Positions 1 to 7,255 of a stretch of DNA of 64,000 nucleotides are shown here, piece after piece. The notes under the pieces were generated by a model. That model saw only the letters and a list, made by a program, of their open reading frames with translations. It had not been told where the DNA came from and ran no database searches. Source of the DNA: an uncultured Prevotellaceae bacterium (lineage in GTDB: Bacteria > Bacteroidota > Bacteroidia > Bacteroidales > Bacteroidaceae); contig CADCCB010000020.1 in assembly GCA_902799905.1 (NCBI GenBank), forward strand, positions 1-64,000. The letters are read 5' to 3'. A program made the translations under genes and the position numbers. Within the stretch, counting starts at the first letter, position 1. Each line of letters starts with the position of its first letter.

Positions 1-1
1 A

Positions 2-901
2 CCTGCTCAGATTTTTCACCAGTACATCTGGATCATCAACACGCTCAGGGCCTATCGCGGACTGACCCTCGAAGAACTGAACCAGAAATGGATTGTCGAC
101 GGCGTGGCCGACGGCAACCCGCTGCAACGCTCGTCGTTCAACCGCCATCGCGACGCCATTCAGGACATGTTCGGCATCGTCATCGACTGCGACAAGAAGA
201 CCTACCAGTACTTCATCAGCAACCGTGAGGTGCTCAACGACGACAGCATCAGCCAGTGGCTCTTCTCCACGCTCACCGTGCATGGCGTGCTGGCCGACAG
301 CGCTGCCGTGAAGGAGCGCCTGGTGCTGGAGAACGCCCCTGCGGGCGAGCACTATCTCAGCATCATCATCCGTGCCATCCGCACCAACCACCGCCTGCTG
401 ATGGGCTACAAGAAGTTCGAGGCCGAGGGCTACGAGAAGGTGGTATGTCCCTACGCCCTGAAGTTGTTCCGCCAGCGCTGGTATCTGTTGGCCAGGAACG
501 ACGAGGACCAGATGCGCATCTATGCCCTGGACCGCATGACGAAGGTGGAACTGACGGACGAGCCGTTCGAGATGCCTGCCGACTTCTCGGCCCAGGAATA
601 TTTCTCCCAATACTTTGGCGTGCTGACCACTGACACGCCGATGGCTCACGTCGTTGTCCGAGCCCATAAGTGGATGCCCAACTACCTGCGCACCCTGCCC
701 CTGCACGACTCTCAGCGTGAACTCGAGTCCACCCCAGACTACACCGACTTCTCCTACGACATCCGTCCCACCAGCGATTTCCTTGGCGAACTGCTGCGCC
801 ACAGCGACGGCATCGAAGTGCTCCAGCCGCTGGATCTTCGTGAGAAAATGCGGCAAATGATAGCCGAAATGCTTAGGCATTACGAGAAAAAAGAGAGCTA
901 A
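2..901 (+). CDS. WYL-domain transcriptional regulator (5' truncated by window edge)
   Basis: The reading frame is open to the window edge, so the true start lies outside; an internal GTG at 104 is not a credible start because clear family sequence (NTLRAYRGLTLEELNQKW) precedes it. That N-terminal part looks like the winged-helix DNA-binding segment of Bacteroidetes WYL regulators. The middle contains the WYL ligand-binding core (IIRAIRTNHRLLMGYKKF, then CPYALKLFRQRWYLLARN and IYALDRM), and the C-terminus is a WCX-like extension ending in EMLRHYEKKES. WYL proteins usually sense a small ligand or nucleic acid and control defence, DNA-damage or stress genes. No target can be named from this window. 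The gene is followed by a 9-bp tandem array and then a four-helix-bundle gene on the same strand. Confidence 0.85.
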   Translation, partial: PAQIFHQYIWIINTLRAYRGLTLEELNQKWIVDGVADGNPLQRSSFNRHRDAIQDMFGIVIDCDKKTYQYFISNREVLNDDSISQWLFSTLTVHGVLADSAAVKERLVLENAPAGEHYLSIIIRAIRTNHRLLMGYKKFEAEGYEKVVCPYALKLFRQRWYLLARNDEDQMRIYALDRMTKVELTDEPFEMPADFSAQEYFSQYFGVLTTDTPMAHVVVRAHKWMPNYLRTLPLHDSQRELESTPDYTDFSYDIRPTSDFLGELLRHSDGIEVLQPLDLREKMRQMIAEMLRHYEKKES

Positions 902-905
902 ATAA

Positions 906-985
906 CCTAGAGACTCTAGAAGATCTAGAAGATCTAGAAGCTCTAGACAATCTAGAAGATCTAGAAAATCTAGAAAATCTAGAAA
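906..985. repeat. 9-bp tandem array (TCTAGAAGA/TCTAGAAAA)
   Basis: About eight consecutive 9-bp units of the form TCTAGAAGA, TCTAGAAGC, TCTAGACAA and TCTAGAAAA fill the gap between the WYL gene and the four-helix-bundle gene. Each unit contains the palindrome TCTAGA. Later units drift towards A-rich variants. No promoter or terminator is recognisable in the array. Confidence 0.9.
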
Positions 986-1024
986 AAAAGAAACCAAAAT
1001 AGAACCCCTAAAAAAAAGAATACT

Positions 1025-1705
1025 ATGGACCAGAATCAAGCAACCCCTGCCAAGAAGATAGAATCCGTGCTGCGCAAGCAGACCAACTGGAAGAACCTGT
1101 GGTTCTATCAGAAGACGGTGGTGCTCTATAGGATGACCTACGCCTTCACGCGGCGGTTCCTGCCGGCCTTTGGCGACAGGACTGTCGACCAGATGGTGCA
1201 GGCGGCTCGGTCTGGGAAACAGAATATCGTGGAGGGTTCGGCTGATGGCGTGACGTCGATGGAGATGGAACTGAAACTGCTGAACGTGGCCCGTTCGAGC
1301 ATCCAAGAACTGCTGGAAGACTATGAGGACTATCTGCCTACGCACCATCTGACGAAGTGGACAGCAGGCCATCCTCGCTACGACCAGATGCTAAGTTACT
1401 GTCGCGAGCACAACTACGCCAACGACTATGAGCCCTATTTCGAGAAGTGGACGGACGAAGAGATAGCCAATATTGCCATCACGCTCTGCCGTATGGTGGA
1501 CAAGATGATGATGACCTACCAGAAGAAGAAAGAGGAGGAGTTCGTCACCGAGGGTGGCATACGCGAGCGCATGACCGCTGCCCGTCTGGGCTATCGCACC
1601 AACCAGCGTGAGACCATCGAGCAACTGACACGCGAGGTGGAAGCCCTGCGCAAGGAGAACGAGATGCTGAAAGACAGAATTAAGGAGTTGGAGGGGGAGA
1701 AATAA
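1025..1705 (+). CDS. four-helix-bundle suffix-domain protein
   Basis: A 226-residue protein. Residues about 20-110 (LWFYQKTVVLYRMTYAFTRRF, then MVQAARSGKQNIVEGSADG) match the S23/IVS-type four-helix bundle family, whose signature is the motif RSxxQNIVEG. The Bacteroidetes long form adds a C-terminal suffix domain (KWTDEEIANIAITLCRMVDKMM) and here ends in a strongly predicted coiled coil (about 200-226, ETIEQLTREVEALRKENEML). The family is thought to form pentameric or oligomeric helical bundles; its cellular role is not established. The start is the ATG after an A-rich stretch. It has no obvious operon partner; the 9-bp array separates it from the WYL gene. Confidence 0.8.
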   Translation: MDQNQATPAKKIESVLRKQTNWKNLWFYQKTVVLYRMTYAFTRRFLPAFGDRTVDQMVQAARSGKQNIVEGSADGVTSMEMELKLLNVARSSIQELLEDYEDYLPTHHLTKWTAGHPRYDQMLSYCREHNYANDYEPYFEKWTDEEIANIAITLCRMVDKMMMTYQKKKEEEFVTEGGIRERMTAARLGYRTNQRETIEQLTREVEALRKENEMLKDRIKELEGEK

Positions 1706-1769
1706 TGAAAAGAATGGCAGATGAGGATATACTTTAAAATTTAGCACAACCATCTATAAATCAGAGCAT

Positions 1770-1801
1770 AAAAAAGCCCCAAACCGAAGCTTGAGGCTTT
1801 T
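1770..1801 (-). terminator. intrinsic terminator of guaA
   Basis: The arms AAAAGCCCCAA (1772-1782) and TTGAGGCTTTT (1791-1801) form an 11-bp stem with one wobble. Read on the minus strand the stem is followed by six T, so it ends guaA. It also lies downstream of the plus-strand gene ending at 1705 and could act in both directions. Confidence 0.75.
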
Positions 1802-1836
1802 ACTAGTGCTTAATATAGGCTAAAAAAGCCCTATTT

Positions 1837-3504
1837 TTACTCCCACTCGATGGTTGCGGGTGGTTTTGACGAGATGTCGTAACAGACGCGGTTGACACCA
1901 CGGACCTTGTTGATAATCTCGTTAGAGACCTTCGCCAAGAAGTCGTAGGGCAGATGGGCCCAGTCGGCAGTCATGGCATCCGTCGAGGTGACGGCACGCA
2001 GGGCGACAGGATTCTCGTAGGTGCGCTCATCGCCCATCACACCCACCGAGCGGACGGTGGAGAGGAGGATGGCACCAGCCTGCCAAATCTGGTCGTAGAG
2101 AGAAACCTCGATCTGGCCGTCCTTCATGTCGGCAGGCACGCCGGCAGCGAGCACACGGCGGGCTTCCTCGCCAGAGAGTTTCACCTTATAGTCACGCAGG
2201 CCACGGATATAGATATCATCGGCATCCTGCAGGACACGGACTTTTTCGGGAGTGATGTCGCCAAGGATACGGACGGCGAGGCCTGGACCAGGGAAGGGAT
2301 GACGGGTGATGAGATGCTCGGGCATGCCCATCTGACGTCCCACACGACGCACCTCGTCCTTGAACAGCCACTTGAGGGGTTCGCAGAGTTGCAGGTGCAT
2401 CTCCTTTGGCAGTCCTCCCACGTTGTGGTGGCTCTTGATGACCTTACCCGTGATATTGAGCGACTCGATACGGTCAGGATAGATGGTGCCCTGAGCCAAC
2501 CAACGGACAGCCCCCTCCTGACCTCCCCCCATAGAGGAGGAATTGATGATAGCCTTGGCCTGTTCATTGAAGACCTCAACGAAGTCACGACCAATGATCT
2601 TGCGCTTTTGCTCAGGATCGGTGACTCCAGCCAAATCGGAGAAGAACTTCTCGCTGGCATCGACGCCAATGACATTGAGGCCCAGCACCTTGTAGTCGTC
2701 CATCACCTGCTGGAACTCGTTCTTACGCAGCATGCCGTGGTCAACGAAGATACAGGTGAGGCGCGAGCCAATGGCCTTGTTGAGCAGGACGGCAGCGACA
2801 GAACTGTCGACACCGCCAGAGAGACCGAGGATGACGCGGTCGTTGCCCAACTGCTCCTTCAGTTCAGCGACGGTGGTGTCAACGAACGAGGCAGCGCTCC
2901 ACTCCTGCTTGCTTCCGCAGATGTCTACTACGAAGTTGTGGAGCAGGGTCTTACCTTGCGCAGTATGGTACACCTCTGGGTGGAACTGGACAGCCCAGAT
3001 GGAAGCCTCACCCCTGCCCTCTCCAACTGGAGAGGGTGACCAGAAGGCGGCATTCTTCACATCCTTGGTGGAGCCAATCACCTGGAAATTACTGGGGATA
3101 GCGGTGATGGTGTCACCATGCGACATCCACACCTGCGAGTGCTGGTCAAAGCCCTTAAACAGCGGATTCGTGGTGTCGACAGTCTCCAGGTTGGCACGTC
3201 CGTACTCACGAGAGTCGGCCTTCTCGACCTTACCGCCCAGGGTGTGGGAGATGAACTGAGCGCCATAGCAGATGCCCAACACAGGCACCTTGCCAACAAA
3301 CTGCGAGAGGTCTACCTTGAACGCCTCTGGGTCGTGGACCGAATAAGGCGAACCGCTCAGGATGACACCGATGACGTCAGCATCGTCACCCTTGGGGTAC
3401 TTGTTGTAGGGCAAAATCTCACAGAAGGTGTCGAGTTCGCGCACCCTGCGGCCAATAAGCTGCGTGGTCTGAGAACCGAAATCTAGAATGATAATCTTTT
3501 GCAT
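1837..3504 (-). CDS. guaA: GMP synthase (glutamine-hydrolysing), with two in-frame repeat insertions
   Basis: It amidates XMP to GMP using glutamine and ATP in the cytoplasm. The N-terminal class I glutaminase domain has the nucleophile in GICYG (C79) and the H/E dyad in QFHPEV (H175, E177). The ATP-pyrophosphatase domain has SGGVDSS, and the C-terminal dimerisation domain ends in KPPATIEWE as in other GuaA. At 555 residues it is longer than the usual 507-525. Two extra segments coincide with palindromic DNA: residues about 156-166 ([11 protein letters not shown]) just before the HPE motif, and about 321-331 ([11 protein letters not shown]) just before [11 protein letters not shown] third longer-than-usual stretch follows in the dimerisation domain (around [14 protein letters not shown]) and may be lineage-typical. 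Both palindromic inserts fall in surface loops of known structures, so activity is probably kept. Confidence 0.95.
   Translation of the reverse strand: MQKIIILDFGSQTTQLIGRRVRELDTFCEILPYNKYPKGDDADVIGVILSGSPYSVHDPEAFKVDLSQFVGKVPVLGICYGAQFISHTLGGKVEKADSREYGRANLETVDTTNPLFKGFDQHSQVWMSHGDTITAIPSNFQVIGSTKDVKNAAFWSPSPVGEGRGEASIWAVQFHPEVYHTAQGKTLLHNFVVDICGSKQEWSAASFVDTTVAELKEQLGNDRVILGLSGGVDSSVAAVLLNKAIGSRLTCIFVDHGMLRKNEFQQVMDDYKVLGLNVIGVDASEKFFSDLAGVTDPEQKRKIIGRDFVEVFNEQAKAIINSSSMGGGQEGAVRWLAQGTIYPDRIESLNITGKVIKSHHNVGGLPKEMHLQLCEPLKWLFKDEVRRVGRQMGMPEHLITRHPFPGPGLAVRILGDITPEKVRVLQDADDIYIRGLRDYKVKLSGEEARRVLAAGVPADMKDGQIEVSLYDQIWQAGAILLSTVRSVGVMGDERTYENPVALRAVTSTDAMTADWAHLPYDFLAKVSNEIINKVRGVNRVCYDISSKPPATIEWE
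2511..2543. repeat. palindromic element inserted in guaA (second insert)
   Basis: A C-rich/G-rich imperfect palindrome with arms CCTCC and GGAGG around CCCCATAGA. It is translated in frame as [11 protein letters not shown] in GuaA, where homologues such as E. coli have only a short linker (LKLEDVKWLAQGT). It resembles in style the palindrome at 12324-12396 (CCCCCTTAGGGGG core). Confidence 0.6.
3008..3039. repeat. palindromic element inserted in guaA (first insert)
   Basis: A 32-nt element with arms CCCTCTCC and GGAGAGGG around the loop AACT, extended by TCACCC...GGGTGA at its ends. On the minus strand it encodes [11 protein letters not shown] inside the glutaminase domain. The sequence style matches the mobile-looking palindromes that produce PxPxGEGRGE peptides in many bacterial genomes. 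Confidence 0.7.
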
Positions 3505-3507
3505 TTT

Positions 3508-3562
3508 ATAAGAAACGAATTTGAATAATTTAAACGAATTTTATCCACGAATTATCCTAATG
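3508..3562. repeat. degenerate AT-rich repeat block between guaA and the nucleotidyltransferase gene
   Basis: A run of variants of ACGAATT. Two exact 15-mers recur beyond the CotH gene: TAAGAAACGAATTTG (3509-3523) in inverted orientation at 7166-7180, and ACGAATTATCCTAAT (3548-3562) in direct orientation at 6948-6962. Confidence 0.7.
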
Positions 3563-4360
3563 AATTTTATCTAAAAAGGCTTCTGCTTCGTGGAGCGTAT
3601 CTATTTTGCCGACATCCATGAGTTGGAGATCATCCTTCAACATACCGACAATATGCGAGCGATGGCAGACGGAGAGGTAGAAGTCGATGATGGGGAAACG
3701 ATCGGGGAAACGATCCATGAGGGGGAACAGACGGGGCGAGAAGGAATGGATGCCCGAGAAGGCGAATGCTTCCAATTGATAATTGAGAACAGACAATTGA
3801 GAATCTGTTGCCGCCTTCACATGCAACTGGTCGTCGATGGTGAAATCGGACTCGCGCAGCCAGGGGTAAGGCGACTTCACCTCACCCGTCTCAATATTCT
3901 TCCACCCCATCAGACGCATGGCGCTGTCGAAGAGCAGGTAACGCTTCGTCTTGCGCCGACTGACCAGCAGCACGGCATCCTCGTCAGGAAGATGCTGGCG
4001 AGAGAACCACGAGTAATCGACATTGTCGAGGATATCCACGTTGTGAATGAGGATGGGCTCGTCGTCACGGAAGAGCGGAGCAGCCTTCTTCAGTCCCCCA
4101 CCCGTCTCGAGTAATTGCGCGGTTTCATCGCTAAAATGTACCATGTGGGCATAGTCGCGCGTGGCCACATAGTCACGAATCTGCTGGGCAAAATGGTGTA
4201 CGTTGATGACGAAGTGATCGTAATCGGCGGTCAGGAGGCGCGACACAACAATGTCGAGCAATGGCTGTCCTGATACGGGCACCAATGCCTTGGGCATAGT
4301 GTCGGTTAGGGGCTTCAAACGAGTGCCCAAACCTGCCGCCAGTATCATTGCTTGTTTCAT
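3557..4360 (-). CDS. sugar-1-phosphate nucleotidyltransferase, MurU-like
   Basis: A 267-residue NTP-transferase. The N-terminus MKQAMILAAGLGTRLKPLT carries the nucleotide-binding signature LAAGxGTRL; MPKALVPVSGQPLL and the metal-binding region HNVDILDNVD follow. Length and sequence fit the MurNAc-1-phosphate uridylyltransferase (MurU)/mannose-1-phosphate guanylyltransferase-like group rather than long GlmU/ManC proteins. The start is the ATG at 4360, because the longer frame upstream crosses the promoter. An AmgK-like kinase lies at 7235-8800 on the same strand, the partner expected for MurU in cell-wall sugar recycling, but a CotH gene on the opposite strand now sits between them. Residues around DSQLSVLNYQL come from a heptamer array. 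The substrate is inferred. Confidence 0.75.
   Translation of the reverse strand: MKQAMILAAGLGTRLKPLTDTMPKALVPVSGQPLLDIVVSRLLTADYDHFVINVHHFAQQIRDYVATRDYAHMVHFSDETAQLLETGGGLKKAAPLFRDDEPILIHNVDILDNVDYSWFSRQHLPDEDAVLLVSRRKTKRYLLFDSAMRLMGWKNIETGEVKSPYPWLRESDFTIDDQLHVKAATDSQLSVLNYQLEAFAFSGIHSFSPRLFPLMDRFPDRFPIIDFYLSVCHRSHIVGMLKDDLQLMDVGKIDTLHEAEAFLDKIH
3774..3808. repeat. heptamer array H1 inside the MurU-like gene
   Basis: Five consecutive 7-bp units: AATTGAT, AATTGAG, AACAGAC, AATTGAG, AATCTGT. It is read in frame on the minus strand as DSQLSVLNYQL. Confidence 0.75.
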
Positions 4361-4378
4361 ATGTTTTGTTTGAGGTTG

Positions 4379-4386
4379 CAAAGTTA
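4379..4386 (-). promoter_or_regulatory. -7 promoter element of the nucleotidyltransferase gene
   Basis: TAACTTTG on the minus strand, matching the Bacteroidetes TAnnTTTG consensus, about 20 bp upstream of the ATG at 4360. The -33 box is weak. Confidence 0.6.
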
Positions 4387-4429
4387 CAAAATAAAAAAGG
4401 AAACAAGAAACAAAACACAATAATATTTA

Positions 4430-4437
4430 TACCTTTG
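4430..4437 (+). promoter_or_regulatory. -7 promoter element of the CotH gene
   Basis: TACCTTTG on the plus strand, 30 bp upstream of the ATG at 4468; it is back to back with the promoter at 4379-4386. Confidence 0.7.
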
Positions 4438-4467
4438 CACGCAAAATCAGAAACCTTAGAAACCAAA

Positions 4468-6909
4468 ATGAAACAATTATTACTTGCAATAAGCACTTTC
4501 ATGTGCATGGGACTGAATGCTCAGACGCTGGTCATCAACGAACTGATGCAGTCGAACATCGAGACCATCATGGACGACATCAAGGAGTTTCCAGACTCCT
4601 GGGTGGAACTGTACAACCCCACCGATGCCGCCATCAACCTGAAGGACTACAAGATCTGCAATAAGAACAAGGTGAAGAAGGCCTGGCAGTTGCCCGACAT
4701 GAGCATCGAGCCTAAGGGCTATGTCGTCGTCTATTGCGACAAGGAGGGCAAGGAGGACAACCTTCTTCATCCCGACTTCCGACTGGAGTCAGACAAGGGC
4801 TGTCAAGTCTATCTCTTCAAGGACAAGGCCGTTGTGGACAGTCTCCCTGCGGCTCTTGTCAGGATGCCGTCGCCTGATATCGCCTACGGCCGAAAGACCG
4901 ACGGTGCCGACGAGTGGGGCTACCAACTCACCCCCACGGCAGGCAAGGCCAACACGGGTGAGATTTGTGACGGAGACCACATCCTGGGTGCTCCCGTCTT
5001 CAGTAAAAAAGGCCGCGTGGGCAACTCGAACGTCAGGCTCAGGCTCTCCCTGCCCGAAGGTGCCCCAGAGGGTGCTGTCATCCGCTACACCACCGACGGC
5101 AGCGAGCCCACGACCACCAGCACGAAGTACACATCAGCCATCTCCATCAGCAAGACGACGGTGATTCGCGCCAAGGTGTTCTGCGAGGGCTGGCTCTCGC
5201 CTGTCAGCACGGCCCAGTCGTACATCTTCCACCCCAGGACGATGACCATCCCCATCTTCTCTGTGCAGACCAACGACAAGTATCTGAACGATTCGAAGAT
5301 CGGACTGTTTGCCAACAACAACAGCAAGGAAGACAAGAAGACCCACGACTGGCGTCGCCCCGTCAACATCGAGTTCTTCACCGCCGAAGGCGAGGAGAGC
5401 ACCTTCAACCAACTCAGCGAGACACGCATACAGGGTGGTCAGTCGCGCTCAAACGCCCTCAAGTCGATGGTCTTCTATGCCAACAAGCGCTTCAACCCCG
5501 ACCACAAGCGTTTCTCCTACGAGTTCTTCCCTGACCAGAAGCCAGAGGTTACTGAGTTCAAGGCATTCTCGTTGCGCGACGGCGGCAACGACTTCGGCGA
5601 CCTCTATTTCCGCGACCTCATCATCCAGCGCACGATGGCCAGCCATGTTGACCTGGACTGGCAGGCTGGTCACTCTGCCGTGCTCTACATCAACGGCGAA
5701 TACATGGGCATGCTCAATATCCGCGAGCGTTCCAATGCCGACAACATCTACAGCAACTACGACGGACTGGAGGACATAGACATGGTGGAGATCGCGCACG
5801 AGCAGATCAACAATGTGGATATGTTTGAAGAGGAACTGAAGGAAGGCACTGCCGACTTCTACGATGCCTTCAAGACCTTCTACAGCCAAAAAGGCCACAC
5901 CCTGGCAGAATACGAGGAGTGGATGGATGTCAGCGAATACCTGAACCTCGTGGTGATGAACCTGTTCTACGGGAACATCGACTTCCCTGGCAACAACCTT
6001 GTGTTCTGGCGTCCTAATGATGACGACACGAAATCGGGGCTGCCCAAGAGATGGCGCGTCATCGTGAAGGATACCGACTTCGGACTGGGACTGTATGGCC
6101 GTCAGAATACCTACAACACCATCGACCTGCTCTACAACCCCAGCAACTACCCCAGCGACAAATGGGCGTTCACGGAGCCTGCCACCCGCCTCATCAAGAA
6201 CATGCTGGAAGACCCCGACATCCTGAATATGTTCATCGACAAGTGCTGCGTCTATATGGGCGACTTCATGAACGGCAAGGGTACTGGCGAGACGATAGAC
6301 CTCATCAAGGCTGAGGCGATGGAGGAATTCGTGGCCCATCGTGACAAGTATAACTCTGGCGGTGGCTGGTGGTGGCAACCCGACAACCGTCAGGACATTA
6401 CCAACAAGTTCAACGATGCCAAGAACTGGGCCAATGGTCGTCCTGAGCAGTTCTACAAGCACATCGGCAACAAGTGGAGCCTGGGCACCGCCTTCCCTGT
6501 GACCATCAACAAGGGTATTACCGATATGCCTGAGACCGTCAGCGTCAACGACATTCTGCTCTCAAAGGGCACCTTCGACGGAAAGTTCTTCCCCAACCGT
6601 CAGTTGACCATCGCGGCTACAGCCCCCGAGGGTAAGGTGGTAACAGGCTGGAAGGTCGTCACCACGCCCACATCGGGCAGCAAGAGCACCAAGGAGTATG
6701 AAGGCAGCGAACTCGTCTTCACCCCCACCGCCTGCAAGTCTATCGCCATCGAGGCTGTCATTGGCGAGACCAATGGCATTGAAGACATCGCCATCAGCCA
6801 ACAGCCTGCAGCCAATGGCCAACTCTACGACCTGATGGGCAACAAGGTGACGACGCCTAAGGCTGGCCGAGTATATATCCAGAACGGGAAGAAGATCGTG
6901 ATGAAGTAA
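4468..6909 (+). CDS. secreted lamin-tail/CotH-domain protein
   Basis: An 813-residue exported protein. The signal peptide (MKQLLLAISTFMCMGLNA) is followed by a lamin-tail domain (LVINELMQSN, WVELYNPTDAAINLKDY), then a chitobiase-type beta-sandwich repeat (VIRYTTDGSEPT), then a CotH kinase-like domain (about 280-690) with the family's acidic signature VKDTDFGLGLYG and RIQGGQSR. The C-terminus YDLMGNKV...GRVYIQNGKKIVMK resembles the secretion tails of Bacteroidetes exported proteins. CotH proteins are atypical kinases; spore-coat CotH phosphorylates proteins, but the role of the Bacteroidetes forms with lamin-tail domains is unknown. The start is placed after the promoter at 4430; the longer frame would begin inside the divergent promoter region. 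Confidence 0.85.
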   Translation: MKQLLLAISTFMCMGLNAQTLVINELMQSNIETIMDDIKEFPDSWVELYNPTDAAINLKDYKICNKNKVKKAWQLPDMSIEPKGYVVVYCDKEGKEDNLLHPDFRLESDKGCQVYLFKDKAVVDSLPAALVRMPSPDIAYGRKTDGADEWGYQLTPTAGKANTGEICDGDHILGAPVFSKKGRVGNSNVRLRLSLPEGAPEGAVIRYTTDGSEPTTTSTKYTSAISISKTTVIRAKVFCEGWLSPVSTAQSYIFHPRTMTIPIFSVQTNDKYLNDSKIGLFANNNSKEDKKTHDWRRPVNIEFFTAEGEESTFNQLSETRIQGGQSRSNALKSMVFYANKRFNPDHKRFSYEFFPDQKPEVTEFKAFSLRDGGNDFGDLYFRDLIIQRTMASHVDLDWQAGHSAVLYINGEYMGMLNIRERSNADNIYSNYDGLEDIDMVEIAHEQINNVDMFEEELKEGTADFYDAFKTFYSQKGHTLAEYEEWMDVSEYLNLVVMNLFYGNIDFPGNNLVFWRPNDDDTKSGLPKRWRVIVKDTDFGLGLYGRQNTYNTIDLLYNPSNYPSDKWAFTEPATRLIKNMLEDPDILNMFIDKCCVYMGDFMNGKGTGETIDLIKAEAMEEFVAHRDKYNSGGGWWWQPDNRQDITNKFNDAKNWANGRPEQFYKHIGNKWSLGTAFPVTINKGITDMPETVSVNDILLSKGTFDGKFFPNRQLTIAATAPEGKVVTGWKVVTTPTSGSKSTKEYEGSELVFTPTACKSIAIEAVIGETNGIEDIAISQQPAANGQLYDLMGNKVTTPKAGRVYIQNGKKIVMK

Positions 6910-6940
6910 GAAAAGAATTGTGATAAAACCAAATTGGTCT

Positions 6941-7190
6941 TTAGAAACGAATTATCCTAATTGACCCTAATTTTTGCCACGAATTCTTGCGTCCCTATGG
7001 TTCTTTCAGTCGCTTCGCTTAGTGAAAGCGGCAGAGCCGAGCGGCAAGCGGCAAAGCCGAGCGAACCTAATTATTATTTGAAATTTTATTAATTAAATTC
7101 TTTTAGTCGCTACGCTTTGTAAAAGCGCTAAAGCGATTACGTGGGCCAAATTAGATATAATTAGACAAATTCGTTTCTTAAAAAAGAACG
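6941..7190. repeat. repeat-rich gap downstream of the CotH gene
   Basis: This 325-bp gap holds no gene. It contains the ACGAATT family again (6948-6985, 7160-7180) and two copies of a roughly 20-bp unit (7000-7020 and 7099-7118, core AGTCGCTTCGCTT / AGTCGCTACGCTT). A third, inverted copy lies at 13579-13599. A further imperfect repeat, GGCAGAGCCGAGCGGCAA, lies at about 7029-7060. Confidence 0.7.
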
Positions 7191-7214
7191 CTTTGTGATA
7201 TAACAATTTCTTTC

Positions 7215-7255
7215 CAAAAAAATCACCCAAGCACTCAATGAAGTGTTTGGGTGAT
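7215..7255 (-). terminator. intrinsic terminator overlapping the end of the AmgK-RapZ fusion gene
   Basis: The arms 7222-7235 (ATCACCCAAGCACT) and 7242-7255 (AGTGTTTGGGTGAT) pair over 14 bp with one mismatch. On the minus strand they are followed by seven T. The upstream arm encodes the last residues ITQTLH and the stop codon falls at the loop. Confidence 0.85.

Noticed and set aside
906-985. CRISPR-like array
   Set aside because: The units are 9 bp and contiguous with no spacers; no cas genes are in the window. The same applies to the 7-, 8- and 11-bp arrays.
2100-2210. Third insertion in guaA (around [14 protein letters not shown])
   Set aside because: The segment is longer than in E. coli but shows no palindrome or tandem structure, so it may be normal for Prevotella GuaA.
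1954-3039. Long open frame opposite guaA
   Set aside because: It is a shadow of guaA in a GC-rich gene; its translation has no family-like pattern, and similar antisense frames occur opposite most genes here.
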